Shown here: piece by piece, positions 1-6,946 of the stretch
How positions within the stretch are numbered: the stretch's first letter is position 1
How the letters are laid out: each line of letters begins with the position of its first letter
From: Spirochaetota bacterium
GTDB lineage: Bacteria > Spirochaetota > Spirochaetia > Treponematales > Breznakiellaceae
Length of the DNA: 10,659 bases
Direction of reading: 5' to 3'
NCBI GenBank assembly: GCA_023406985.1
Contig: JAEXTK010000025.1
Location: 1 to 10,659 of the forward strand
Translations under genes and position numbers: made by a program
Notes under the pieces: generated by a model
What the model was told of the DNA's origin: nothing
Databases searched by the model: none
The model's input: the letters and a program-made list of their open reading frames with translations, nothing else

Positions 1-7
1 CCCCGCC

Positions 8-40
8 CCGCGGCCGGCGGGCCCCGGCGGGGCCCCGCGG
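8..40. other. GC-only hairpin just past the GH3 stop codon
   Basis: A seven-base-pair perfect stem (GGGCCCC at 19-25 with GGGGCCC at 29-35, 3-nt loop) is flanked by CCGCG/CGCGG arms (8-12 and 36-40) that could extend it across a bulge. It starts a few bases past the stop codon of the minus-strand GH3 gene and could stop or stabilise that transcript. The strand reads out into G-rich sequence with no T tract, so it is not a standard intrinsic terminator. Rho-dependent ending or 3' end protection are alternatives. Confidence 0.4.
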
Positions 41-45
41 CATCG

Positions 46-1776
46 TCAATAGGTCAGCCCGTACCCCAACGGCCACACGGAATCGCTCTGGGCGGCGGTC
101 CTGGGCCACGGCTGGGGTAGGCGGCCCGACGGCTTCGCCTGCCCCGAGAGGACCTCGGCGACGCTCCCGGCCTCCGAACCGGGCAGCCAGAGGGCCGCAA
201 CCGCCGCCGACCGCTCCAGCGCGTCGTTCATGACGAGCGGCCTCCCGGAGACCACGAGCGTCACCAGGGGGAGCTTCGACAGCTTCTTGTCCTTTATGAG
301 CCGGTCGAACACCCGTTGGTCGATGAAGCTGAGCTCGAGCTTGGCGCTGTCTCCCTTCATCTCCGCGTAGGGGGCTTCCCCCGCGACGAAGACCACCGTA
401 TCCGGCTTGAAACCGCGCACCGCCTCGCCGTCGGGGCTGAACCGGACGTTCTCCTTGCCCAGGACCCGTACCAAGCCCTCCAGCACGGTTTCTCCCGCGG
501 TGATTGCGCCGAGCGAGCCCTGCCAGGTGAGGGTCCAGCCGCCGCAGAGCGCCCCCACGTCGTCGGCCTTGGCGCCGACCACGAGCACCTTCGCGCCTTT
601 TCTCAAGGGCAGGACGGCCCCGTCGTTTTTCAGCAGCGTGAACGACTTCCGGACGGCTTCCTTGGCGACTTCCGCGTGGGCCGCGAGATTCATCGGCCCA
701 TCGGGCACCGGCTTCCCGAACAGGCCGAGCTTGATCTTGACGTCGAGTATCCTCGTTACGGCGTCGTCGATCCGGGCCATGGGTACCCGGCCCGCTTCGA
801 CTTCGGCCTTGAGGTCGCGGATGAAGTCCTTGAAGTTGTCGGGGACCATCACCATGTCGATTCCGGCGTTGACGGCCGTGGCGATCTGCTGCGCCGAAGT
901 GCCCTGCAGTTGCTTCACCGCGGCCCAGTCGCTCACGATGAAGCCCTCGAAGCCCTTTCGTTCCTTGAGCCAGCCGGTGAGCAGCTCCCGGTTGGCGTGC
1001 ATCTTCACGCCGTTGATGCTGGAGAAGGACGCCATGACGGTTCCGGGCTTGAAGGGCAGGGTAGCCTCGTAGGGCGGGAGGAAGATCGATTCCAGCTGTT
1101 CGCGGGTGATCTTCGCGTCGCCCTGGTCGATGCCGCCGGCGGTGCCGCCGTCGGCGACGAAGTGCTTCACCGAGGCCGCCACTCCGGTCTCCCCCAAGGT
1201 TTCGCCCTGGAAGCCCCGAACCGCCGCCGCGGCCAGCTTCGCGGACAGTACGGGATCCTTCGAGTACCCTTCGTAGGTCCGTCCCCACCGGATGTCCTGG
1301 ACCACCGCCACGCAGGGCGCGAACGTCCACGGGATGCCCGTGGCCACGAGTTCCTCGGCGGTGGCCCGGGCGGTGCGGAAGACCAGGTCGGCGTCGCCCG
1401 CGGCGCCGAGGCCGATGTTATGCGGGAAGATCGTCGCGTCGCGCAAGTTGTTGTGGCCGTGGACGGCGTCGACGCCGTAGATCAGCGGTATCGCGAGCGG
1501 GGTCGAAAGCGCCTCGGCCTGGTAGGCCTCGATCATCTTCCTCCAACCGGCTACCGAGTTATTCGACGGCACCGAGCCTCCGCCGGAAAGCACCGAACCG
1601 AAGCGGTATTTCGCGATGTCGCCGCTTCGGATGTAGTCCCGGGCCGGCTGGGTCATCTGGCCGATCTTATCGTCCAAGCTCATCCGCTTGAGCAGGTCGG
1701 ATGCCGAGGGGGTCGGGGCGGCCCAAGCGCCGGCCGTCACGATCAGGGCGAGGGCGGTCCACAATGAACGTTTCAT
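46..1776 (-). CDS. Secreted GH3 exo-beta-glucanase / beta-glucosidase
   Basis: A 576-residue glycoside hydrolase family 3 enzyme predicted to release glucose from beta-glucans or cello-oligosaccharides outside the cytoplasm. A signal peptide is visible (K2-R3, hydrophobic core, likely cleavage after A17-W18-A19). The TIM-barrel domain (about 25-355) carries KHF at 204-206 and the SDW nucleophile motif with D283. The C-terminal alpha/beta sandwich (about 375-576) carries GGWTLTWQG at 412-420 and GEAPYAEMKGD from 466, where E467 aligns with the acid/base glutamate of barley ExoI-type enzymes (recalled family knowledge). The protein ends at GYGLTY, so no fibronectin-like third domain is present. 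This length fits the two-domain ExoI/ExoP group. The start at 1776 is preferred over an in-frame ATG 15 codons upstream because it begins the signal peptide and has GGAG five to six bases before it. It is transcribed away from the transporter operon, and no strong promoter of its own is seen. The family is certain; the exact substrate is not. Confidence 0.93.
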   Translation of the reverse strand: MKRSLWTALALIVTAGAWAAPTPSASDLLKRMSLDDKIGQMTQPARDYIRSGDIAKYRFGSVLSGGGSVPSNNSVAGWRKMIEAYQAEALSTPLAIPLIYGVDAVHGHNNLRDATIFPHNIGLGAAGDADLVFRTARATAEELVATGIPWTFAPCVAVVQDIRWGRTYEGYSKDPVLSAKLAAAAVRGFQGETLGETGVAASVKHFVADGGTAGGIDQGDAKITREQLESIFLPPYEATLPFKPGTVMASFSSINGVKMHANRELLTGWLKERKGFEGFIVSDWAAVKQLQGTSAQQIATAVNAGIDMVMVPDNFKDFIRDLKAEVEAGRVPMARIDDAVTRILDVKIKLGLFGKPVPDGPMNLAAHAEVAKEAVRKSFTLLKNDGAVLPLRKGAKVLVVGAKADDVGALCGGWTLTWQGSLGAITAGETVLEGLVRVLGKENVRFSPDGEAVRGFKPDTVVFVAGEAPYAEMKGDSAKLELSFIDQRVFDRLIKDKKLSKLPLVTLVVSGRPLVMNDALERSAAVAALWLPGSEAGSVAEVLSGQAKPSGRLPQPWPRTAAQSDSVWPLGYGLTY

Positions 1777-1802
1777 GTTTTCTCCGGATCGCAGTGTCCC
1801 AT

Positions 1803-1836
1803 GGTTTTGAAACCCTGGCAACCGGAACCGTTCAAA
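1803..1836. promoter_or_regulatory. Inverted repeats in the GH3/transporter divergent region, possible operator
   Basis: GGTTT-TG-AAACC (1803-1814) is a near-perfect 12-bp palindrome. A wider inverted pair, TTTGAA (1806-1811) and TTCAAA (1831-1836), encloses 19 bases. The site lies about 27-60 bases upstream of the GH3 start, where a sugar-responsive repressor would be expected to act. No regulator is encoded next to it and no consensus was recognised, so its role as an operator is inferred only from position and symmetry. Confidence 0.3.
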
Positions 1837-1882
1837 TGTCTCCGCGATCCTCCGCCTCGGGCGAAATCGGTAGGCGTTTTTA

Positions 1883-1912
1883 TTTACCCTCGACGGATTT
1901 TCCGGCTATAAT
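1883..1912 (+). promoter_or_regulatory. Sigma70-type promoter of the transporter operon
   Basis: A perfect -10 box TATAAT (1907-1912) follows a -35-like TTTACC (1883-1888, four of six consensus bases) at an 18-base spacing. The expected start of transcription is near 1919, only about 13 bases before the ATG at 1932. The leader is therefore just long enough for the GGAGG ribosome site (1923-1927) and leaves no room for a riboswitch or attenuator. Confidence 0.75.
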
Positions 1913-1931
1913 GCGCCGTCTTGGAGGCGCC

Positions 1932-3464
1932 ATGAACGCGATCGAGATGATCGGCATCACGAAGATTTTTCCCGGCGTGATCGCGAACGACCACGTCGAC
2001 TTTTCGGTGGAAGAGGGCGAAGTCCACGCGCTGCTCGGCGAGAACGGCGCGGGTAAATCCACCCTCATGTCCATCCTGTTCGGGCTCTACGAGGCCGATT
2101 CGGGCTCCATCCGCGTCCGCGGCAAGGACGTCGCGATCCGGAGCCCCAACGATGCCGGAGCCCTCGGCATCGGCATGGTCCACCAGCATTTTAAACTCGT
2201 ACATAATTTTACGGTGACCGAGAATATCGTGCTCGGCCTGGAACCGCGGACGCGCATGGGCGAGGTGGATCTCGCGGCCGCGTCCAAGCGAGTGGCCGAG
2301 CTGTCCGAGCGGTACGGCTTGGCGGTGGATCCCCACGAGCGCATAGAGAACATCACGGTCGGCATGCAGCAGCGGGTGGAGATCCTCAAGATCCTCTACC
2401 GGAACGCCGAGATCCTCATCTTCGACGAGCCGACGGCGGTCCTCACCCCGCAGGAGATCGACGAGCTGCTCGAGATCCTCAAGAAGCTCAAGGCCGAGGG
2501 CAAGACCATCGTCCTCATCACCCACAAGCTCCGCGAGATCAAGGAGGCGGCGTCCCGCTGCACCGTCCTGCGCCGCGGCAAGTGCGTCGGCACGGTGGAC
2601 GTGGCTTCCACGAGCGAGGGCGACCTCGCGGAGATGATGGTCGGACGATCGGTGAGTTTCCGCATCGACAAGAAGCCGAGCGTCCCGGGGGACGTCGTGC
2701 TCCGGATTGAGAACCTCACGGTGCTCGGCTCCAAGGGCGTTCCGGCGGTGCGCGGCCTGTCGCTCGACGTGCGCGCGGGCGAGGTGGTCGGCGTGGCGGG
2801 CGTGGACGGCAACGGCCAGTCCGAGCTCGTCGCCGCCATCGCGGGCCTGCTTCCCGTGCGGTCGGGCCGCATCCTCCTCAAGGGGGAGGACATCGGCCGC
2901 GAGCGTATCCGCAAGCGGATCGAGGCCGGCATGGGCCTCGTGCCGGAGGATCGCCACAAGCACGGCCTCGTCCTCGATTTCCGCCTGGACGAGAACCTCG
3001 CGCTCAAGAGCTTCCGATCTCCGCCGTTCTCCAATCGCTGGGGCTTCCTGGATCGCGCCTCCACCGCGAAGCACGCCGAGCGGCTCATCGAGCAGTTCGA
3101 TATCCGCGCGGGGTCGGGGCCGGCGACCCTCGCCAAGTCCATGTCGGGCGGCAACCAGCAGAAAGCGGTCATCGCGCGGGAGATCGACCTCTCGCCCGAC
3201 CTGCTCGTGGTCGCGCAGCCGACGCGGGGACTCGACGTGGGCGCCATCGAATACATCCATCGACGCATCGTGGATGAACGGGACAAGGGGAGGGCGGTGC
3301 TGCTCGTATCGTTCGAATTGGACGAAATCCTCAATCTGTGCGACCGCATCGCCGCGGTTTCCAAAGGCGAAGTGGTCGGCGTACTGGACGCCGCGGAGGC
3401 GGACGAACGGCGCATCGGCGCCATGATGGCCGGCGTGGCCCAGGGAGGCACTCATGCGCGCTAG
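1932..3464 (+). CDS. BMP-family nucleoside-type ABC transporter, duplicated ATPase
   Basis: A 510-residue protein with two fused nucleotide-binding domains that powers import through the two permeases encoded next to it. Domain 1 has Walker A GENGAGKS (37-44), a non-canonical signature VGMQQR (143-148), Walker B ILIFDEP (161-167) and switch H198. Domain 2 has a degenerate Walker A without the lysine (VDGNGQSE, 291-298), a canonical signature MSGGNQQK (404-411) and a Walker B ending VVAQP in place of a catalytic DE pair. The TRGLDVGAIE block (431-440) is typical of the YufO/NupO-RbsA-like ATPases of the guanosine/nucleoside importers. One active composite site is inferred. The start was chosen at the ATG preceded by GGAGG and by the promoter; upstream in-frame starts would lie before the promoter. 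It overlaps the first permease gene by 11 bases. Transport of purine nucleosides is supported by deoD in the same operon. Simple sugars or other BMP-family ligands remain possible. Confidence 0.93.
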   Translation: MNAIEMIGITKIFPGVIANDHVDFSVEEGEVHALLGENGAGKSTLMSILFGLYEADSGSIRVRGKDVAIRSPNDAGALGIGMVHQHFKLVHNFTVTENIVLGLEPRTRMGEVDLAAASKRVAELSERYGLAVDPHERIENITVGMQQRVEILKILYRNAEILIFDEPTAVLTPQEIDELLEILKKLKAEGKTIVLITHKLREIKEAASRCTVLRRGKCVGTVDVASTSEGDLAEMMVGRSVSFRIDKKPSVPGDVVLRIENLTVLGSKGVPAVRGLSLDVRAGEVVGVAGVDGNGQSELVAAIAGLLPVRSGRILLKGEDIGRERIRKRIEAGMGLVPEDRHKHGLVLDFRLDENLALKSFRSPPFSNRWGFLDRASTAKHAERLIEQFDIRAGSGPATLAKSMSGGNQQKAVIAREIDLSPDLLVVAQPTRGLDVGAIEYIHRRIVDERDKGRAVLLVSFELDEILNLCDRIAAVSKGEVVGVLDAAEADERRIGAMMAGVAQGGTHAR

Positions 3465-4581
3465 ACGCTCCGCTCCGCTCCAGGATCGTATCCTGGACGC
3501 CTTCACCGCATCGAACGGTCTCGTCTCCGTGGCGGTCGTGCTCCTCGGCTTCCTCGTGGGTACCGTCCTCATCGCGGTCGTGGGGCGGAATCCCGCCGGC
3601 ATGTACTCCGCCATCGTGCAGGTCCTCACCGGCTGGGACCTCCGCCGGGGCGTCTGGAACGCCCGCTACATCGGCGAGTGGCTCGTGATGTCCATGCCCC
3701 TCATCCTCTGCGGCCTCTCCATGGCCTTCGCCGGCCGGACGGGCCTCTTCAACATCGGCGCGGAGGGCCAGTACATCGCCGGCCTCACCGCCGCGCAGTT
3801 CGTCGCCCTGCTCTTCCCCCGCGTCCCGGGGCTGCATTGGGCGCTGGCGGTCCTCGCCGCGGTGGCGGCGGGCGCCTTCTGGGGCGGCATCGTGGGCGCC
3901 CTCAAGGCGCGCTTCAACGTCTCCGAGGTCGTGGCCACCATCATGCTCAACTACGTGGCCTTCTTCGGTTCGCGCTACCTCACCTCCCTCATACCCGGCA
4001 CGAATACGTACCGGACGCCGGCCTACCCGGAGACCGCGCTCTTGGACAGCGCCGTCCTCCAGGGCCTCACGAACGGATCGAGGCTCAACTACGGCCTGTA
4101 CCTCACGCTCGCCTCGGTGATTTTCTTCTGGATCGTGATCGGCAAGACGCGGCTCGGCTTCAGCCTCCGCGCGACGGGGCTCAACAAGGACGCCGCCCGC
4201 TACGGCGGCATCAACGTGAACGCCGGCATCACGACCGCCATGGCCATCTCGGGCGCCTTCGCGGGCCTCGCGGGGGCCGTCGTGGCGCTCGGTTCGTTCT
4301 CGTACGGGCGCGTGCTCGGCGGCCAGGACGGCTACGGCTTCGACGGCATCGCGGTGGCCCTCGTGGGCAACAGCACCGGCTGGGGGACGGCCCTGGCCGG
4401 GCTCCTCTTCGGCATGCTCAAGTCGGCCCAGCCGCTCATGCAGTCCCGCCAGATACCCAAGGAGATCACGGCCATCATCATGGGCCTCGTGGTCGTCTTC
4501 ATCTCGCTCCGCGCCGGCGTCCGCATGATCGTGGAATGGCGCATGAAGGAGCTGGCCCGCACGGGGAGGACAACCGAATGA
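3454..4581 (+). CDS. ABC transporter permease 1 (YufP/NupP-like)
   Basis: A 375-residue, mostly hydrophobic inner-membrane protein, one of the two channel-forming subunits of the nucleoside-type importer. A first membrane segment lies at about residues 23-44. The family hallmark FNIGAEGQ is at 99-106, and a cytoplasmic loop near 238-256 (ATGLNKDAARYGGINV) corresponds to the ATPase-contacting loop of this permease class. A run of further hydrophobic segments follows. The length is normal for the larger partner of the pair. The ATG at 3454 has GGGAGG five bases upstream and sits inside the end of the ATPase gene (ATGCGCGCTAG overlap), implying translational coupling. The gene ends in an ATGA overlap with permease 2. 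Family assignment is firm; the ligand is inferred from deoD downstream. Confidence 0.92.
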   Translation: MRARRSAPLQDRILDAFTASNGLVSVAVVLLGFLVGTVLIAVVGRNPAGMYSAIVQVLTGWDLRRGVWNARYIGEWLVMSMPLILCGLSMAFAGRTGLFNIGAEGQYIAGLTAAQFVALLFPRVPGLHWALAVLAAVAAGAFWGGIVGALKARFNVSEVVATIMLNYVAFFGSRYLTSLIPGTNTYRTPAYPETALLDSAVLQGLTNGSRLNYGLYLTLASVIFFWIVIGKTRLGFSLRATGLNKDAARYGGINVNAGITTAMAISGAFAGLAGAVVALGSFSYGRVLGGQDGYGFDGIAVALVGNSTGWGTALAGLLFGMLKSAQPLMQSRQIPKEITAIIMGLVVVFISLRAGVRMIVEWRMKELARTGRTTE

Positions 4582-5492
4582 CCGCGTTTTTCGACAATCT
4601 CTGGGGCATGCTCCCCTCCATCCTCATGATCGTCTCCCCCATCCTCATCGCGGCGGTGGGCGGCATGGTCTGCGAACGCTCCGGCGTCGTCAACATAGCC
4701 CTGGAGGGCCTTATGGGCATCGGCGCCTTCGCCGCCGCCACGACGCACGTCCTTTTGGAAGCGAGCGTGCCGGTCTCCATACCGCTCTCGCTCCTCGTCG
4801 CGACCGCCGCGGGCGCCCTCTTCTCCCTGATCCACGCCTTCGCGTCCATCACGCTGCGGGCGGACCAGGTGGTTTCCGGCACCGGCATCAACCTCCTGTC
4901 CACGGGAGCGACGGTGTTCCTCTGCCAGATCATCTTCCGCCAGGAACGCACCGAGCCGTTCCGGCTCGGCATGATGCCCGGAGCCGGCGGCATCTATCCG
5001 ACCTTCTGGATCGCCCTCGTCGTGCTCATCGCCGCCTGGTACCTCCTGTACAAGCGCCCCGCGGGTCTGCGCCTGCGCGCCTGCGGCGAGCATCCGCAGG
5101 CGGCGGCCTCCGCCGGCATCGACGTGGTCAAGATCCGGTATGTCGCCGTGCTCATCTCCGGCGCCCTCGGTGGATTGGCGGGCGGCTGCCTCGTCCTCAC
5201 CGAGACCATCCAGTACACGGTCTATACGATCAACGGCGCCGGCTTCATCGCCCTCGCCGCGGTCTCGTTCGGGCGCTGGCTGCCCAAGGGCATCCTCGGA
5301 TCCTCGCTCCTGTTCGGCTCGTCGGTGGCCCTCGCCATCTACATGGTCAACATCCCCTCGCTCCGCTTCCTGCCGAGCGAGTTCTTCAGCGTCATGCCCT
5401 ACATCATCACCTTGGTCACGCTCGTGATCTTCAGCGGCAAGGATTACGCGCCGCGGGCCGCGGGCCAAGCCTTCGACAAAGGAAAGAGTTAA
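4578..5492 (+). CDS. ABC transporter permease 2 (YufQ/NupQ-like)
   Basis: A 304-residue inner-membrane protein, the smaller permease of the pair. It starts with a hydrophobic segment (about 12-30) followed by the family hallmark VVNIALEG (37-44). A cytoplasmic loop with CGEHPQAAASAGIDVVKIRY near residue 172 matches the conserved GExP-x-AA-x-x-GI-x-V loop of these permeases. The ATG overlaps the stop of permease 1 as ATGA, and a GGGGAGGA ribosome site lies inside the preceding gene, eight bases upstream. An upstream in-frame extension exists but runs antiparallel to sense inside permease 1 and is not credible. The short 2-base gap to deoD keeps the two genes on one message. No substrate-binding lipoprotein gene is present on either side of the permeases, which is unusual for this class. 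Confidence 0.92.
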   Translation: MTAFFDNLWGMLPSILMIVSPILIAAVGGMVCERSGVVNIALEGLMGIGAFAAATTHVLLEASVPVSIPLSLLVATAAGALFSLIHAFASITLRADQVVSGTGINLLSTGATVFLCQIIFRQERTEPFRLGMMPGAGGIYPTFWIALVVLIAAWYLLYKRPAGLRLRACGEHPQAAASAGIDVVKIRYVAVLISGALGGLAGGCLVLTETIQYTVYTINGAGFIALAAVSFGRWLPKGILGSSLLFGSSVALAIYMVNIPSLRFLPSEFFSVMPYIITLVTLVIFSGKDYAPRAAGQAFDKGKS

Positions 5493-5494
5493 CC

Positions 5495-6244
5495 ATGCAC
5501 CACACGCACCACGCCATCTACGAACCGGGGTCTCCCACCCCGCACAACAGCGCCGTAAGCGGCCAGATCGCCTCCACGGTCCTCATGCCCGGCGATCCGC
5601 TCCGTGCCAAGCACGTGGCCGAGACCTACCTGGAGAACGCTGTTGAGTTCACGCACGTCCGCGGCATGCTCGGTTTCACCGGAACCTATCGGGGCAAGCG
5701 CGTCTCCGTCATGGGGTCGGGCATGGGCGGCCCGTCCATGGGCATCTATTCCTACGAGCTATTCTCCCACTACGGGGTGGAGCGCATCATCCGCATCGGC
5801 ACCTGCGGCGGCCTCACGGCCGACGTGGAGGTCGGCGACCTCCTCTTCGCCCAGTCGGCCTCCACCGACTCCGCTTACGCGGCCCAATACGAGCTCCCCG
5901 GGACCTTCGCGCCCTGCGCGGATTTCGCCCTCCTGGAGACCGCCGTGGCGGCCGCGCGGAAGCTCGGCGTACGGCATTGGGTCGGGAACATCTTCTCCTC
6001 CGACGTTTTTTCCCTCTACAGCGCGCGCGGCGACGAGGGCTGGAAGAAGTGGGCGCGGATGGGCTGCGCCGGGACCGACATGGAGTGCTACGCCCTCTAC
6101 TGCAACGCCGCGTACCTCGGCAAGAAGGCCCTCACCATCCTCACCTGCTCGGACTCCAACGTCACCCGGAAAGAGATGACGAGCCAGGAACGCCAGACTG
6201 CCCTGACGAACATGTTCAAGGTCGCGCTGGAGTTTGCGGAGTGA
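5495..6244 (+). CDS. deoD: Purine nucleoside phosphorylase, DeoD type
   Basis: A 249-residue cytoplasmic enzyme that cleaves purine (deoxy)ribonucleosides with phosphate to give the free base and (deoxy)ribose-1-phosphate. By alignment from memory with the hexameric E. coli enzyme, the key residues are present: H17 (H4 of a neighbouring subunit), phosphate ligands G33 and R37 in MPGDPLRAK, R56 in VRGMLGFTG, R100 and T103 in RIGTCGG (S90 in E. coli), the sugar-binding M196-E197 pair, catalytic D220 after S219, and R233 thirteen residues on. The protein is about 13 residues longer at the N terminus than the E. coli enzyme, and that tail is histidine-rich (MHHTHH). No internal methionine gives a better start, and GGAAAGAG lies just upstream. 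Its place directly after the permeases makes nucleoside uptake and salvage the likely job of the operon. Confidence 0.95.
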   Translation: MHHTHHAIYEPGSPTPHNSAVSGQIASTVLMPGDPLRAKHVAETYLENAVEFTHVRGMLGFTGTYRGKRVSVMGSGMGGPSMGIYSYELFSHYGVERIIRIGTCGGLTADVEVGDLLFAQSASTDSAYAAQYELPGTFAPCADFALLETAVAAARKLGVRHWVGNIFSSDVFSLYSARGDEGWKKWARMGCAGTDMECYALYCNAAYLGKKALTILTCSDSNVTRKEMTSQERQTALTNMFKVALEFAE

Positions 6245-6249
6245 ACTCC
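6229..6249 (+). other. Inverted repeat at the deoD stop / nitroreductase start
   Basis: GGAGTT (6229-6234) and AACTCC (6244-6249) can form a 6-bp stem with a 9-base loop that contains the deoD stop and the downstream GTG start. The left arm includes the GGAG ribosome site of the nitroreductase gene. A second AACTCC copy at 6259-6264 offers an alternative partner. The stem could hide the ribosome site until deoD-translating ribosomes open it, but this is inference from the sequence only. Confidence 0.3.
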
Positions 6250-6275
6250 AGCGGAATGAACTCCGGCGGAGTGAA
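6238..6275 (+). repeat. Tandem 15-bp repeat carrying three in-frame start codons
   Basis: Two full copies of a GGA-RTG-AACTCC-RGC unit (6238-6252 and 6253-6267) are followed by a partial third (6268-6275). Each copy carries a start codon in the nitroreductase frame (GTG 6241, ATG 6256, GTG 6271) and, offset by one base, a TGA in the deoD frame. The full copies differ at two positions (purine changes). The repeat encodes NSSG/NSGG at the nitroreductase N terminus. Confidence 0.8.
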
Positions 6276-6912
6276 GGGCGACCCGGTCTTGGACGCCATG
6301 CGGGCGCGGTACGCCTGCAAGCGCTTCGATCCGGGCAAGGAGGTGGACGAGGGACGGCGAAGGGCCATCTTGGAGGCGGGCCGCCTTTCGCCGTCATCGT
6401 TCGGCTTGGAGCACTGGGCCTTCTACGTGGCCCGCTCGCGGGAGCTCAAGGATACGCTCTTCGAGGCCTGTTTCGGCCAAGAGAACATCAGGACCGCGTC
6501 CTTCGTGGTGGCGATCGCCGTACGTTCGGCGCGGCACTACCGCCCCGACGCCGATTTCGTCCGAGCGCGCGCGGCGCGCTTTCCGGGCGGCCTCGGCGTT
6601 TTCGTGGACGACTACCGCGGGTATTGGGAGTACTTGGAAGGGGCGGGCCTCACCGAACAGTGGGCCCGCGCGCAGGGCTACATCGCCTGCGCGAACATGA
6701 TGACCGAGGCCGCGGCCCTGGGGGTCGACTCGTGCGCCATAGAGGGTTATAAGGAAGAAGCGGTGATCGCGGCGCTCGCGCTCGACGCCCTGGATTGGCG
6801 GATTTCGATCCTCGTCCCCTTCGGGTACCGGGACGAGGAAGAGCGCGAAAAGATCCGCGAACCCTACGATTCCGTCGTGATCGACCTGCCTGAGCGGGTC
6901 TTGACCTCTTAA
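6241..6912 (+). CDS. NfsB-like FMN nitroreductase family oxidoreductase
   Basis: A protein of 223 residues from the chosen GTG, belonging to the NAD(P)H- and FMN-dependent nitroreductase family. Members reduce nitro groups, quinones or flavins as dimers in the cytoplasm. The FMN-contacting RYACKRFDP block is at 23-31. SPSSFGLEHW (50-59) matches the SPSSxGLQPW block of NfsB-type enzymes, and DSCAIEGYKEEAV (163-175) matches the D-x-x-PIEGFD segment. The natural substrate cannot be told from sequence. The GTG overlaps the deoD stop as GTGA and has GGAG at an 8-base spacing. ATG 6256 and GTG 6271 are in-frame alternatives with poorer ribosome sites and would shorten the protein by 5 or 10 residues outside the conserved fold. 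Coupling to deoD suggests co-expression with nucleoside salvage, but no biochemical link is evident. Confidence 0.88.
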   Translation: MNSSGMNSGGVKGDPVLDAMRARYACKRFDPGKEVDEGRRRAILEAGRLSPSSFGLEHWAFYVARSRELKDTLFEACFGQENIRTASFVVAIAVRSARHYRPDADFVRARAARFPGGLGVFVDDYRGYWEYLEGAGLTEQWARAQGYIACANMMTEAAALGVDSCAIEGYKEEAVIAALALDALDWRISILVPFGYRDEEEREKIREPYDSVVIDLPERVLTS

Positions 6913-6932
6913 AAGGCTTTACACTATTTTAA
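6901..6932 (+). promoter_or_regulatory. Promoter of the Fur/PerR gene with an overlapping inverted repeat
   Basis: A -35-like TTGACC (6901-6906, overlapping the last codons of the nitroreductase) and TATTTT (6925-6930) are 18 bases apart. TTAAAA (6909-6914) and TTTTAA (6927-6932) form an inverted repeat with a 12-base gap in the same A/T-rich island. Its placement between -35 and just past -10 would suit negative autoregulation by the encoded Fur-family protein. It is not a clear match to the Bacillus PerR box as I know it. Confidence 0.45.
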
Positions 6933-6946
6933 TCCCCGGAGTCACT

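Noticed and set aside
1..45. Intrinsic terminator for the GH3 gene
   Set aside because: The hairpin is strong but no T run follows it on the minus strand, so it was kept only as a hairpin of unknown role.
316..1767. Long open frame on the plus strand opposite the GH3 gene
   Set aside because: It is antisense to a gene with clear GH3 motifs and signal peptide; its product is rich in R, G, H and D without recognisable domains, as expected of a shadow frame in GC-rich DNA.
1701..1931. N-terminal extension of the ATPase gene upstream of 1932
   Set aside because: It would begin upstream of the TATAAT promoter and inside the opposite GH3 gene; the protein family starts near the chosen ATG, which has a good GGAGG.
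1913..1931. Purine riboswitch before the nucleoside operon
   Set aside because: The expected leader is only about 13 bases, too short for any aptamer.
1884..3629. Long minus-strand frame opposite the ABC ATPase
   Set aside because: Compositionally biased translation with no motif, fully overlapped by the well-supported ATPase gene.
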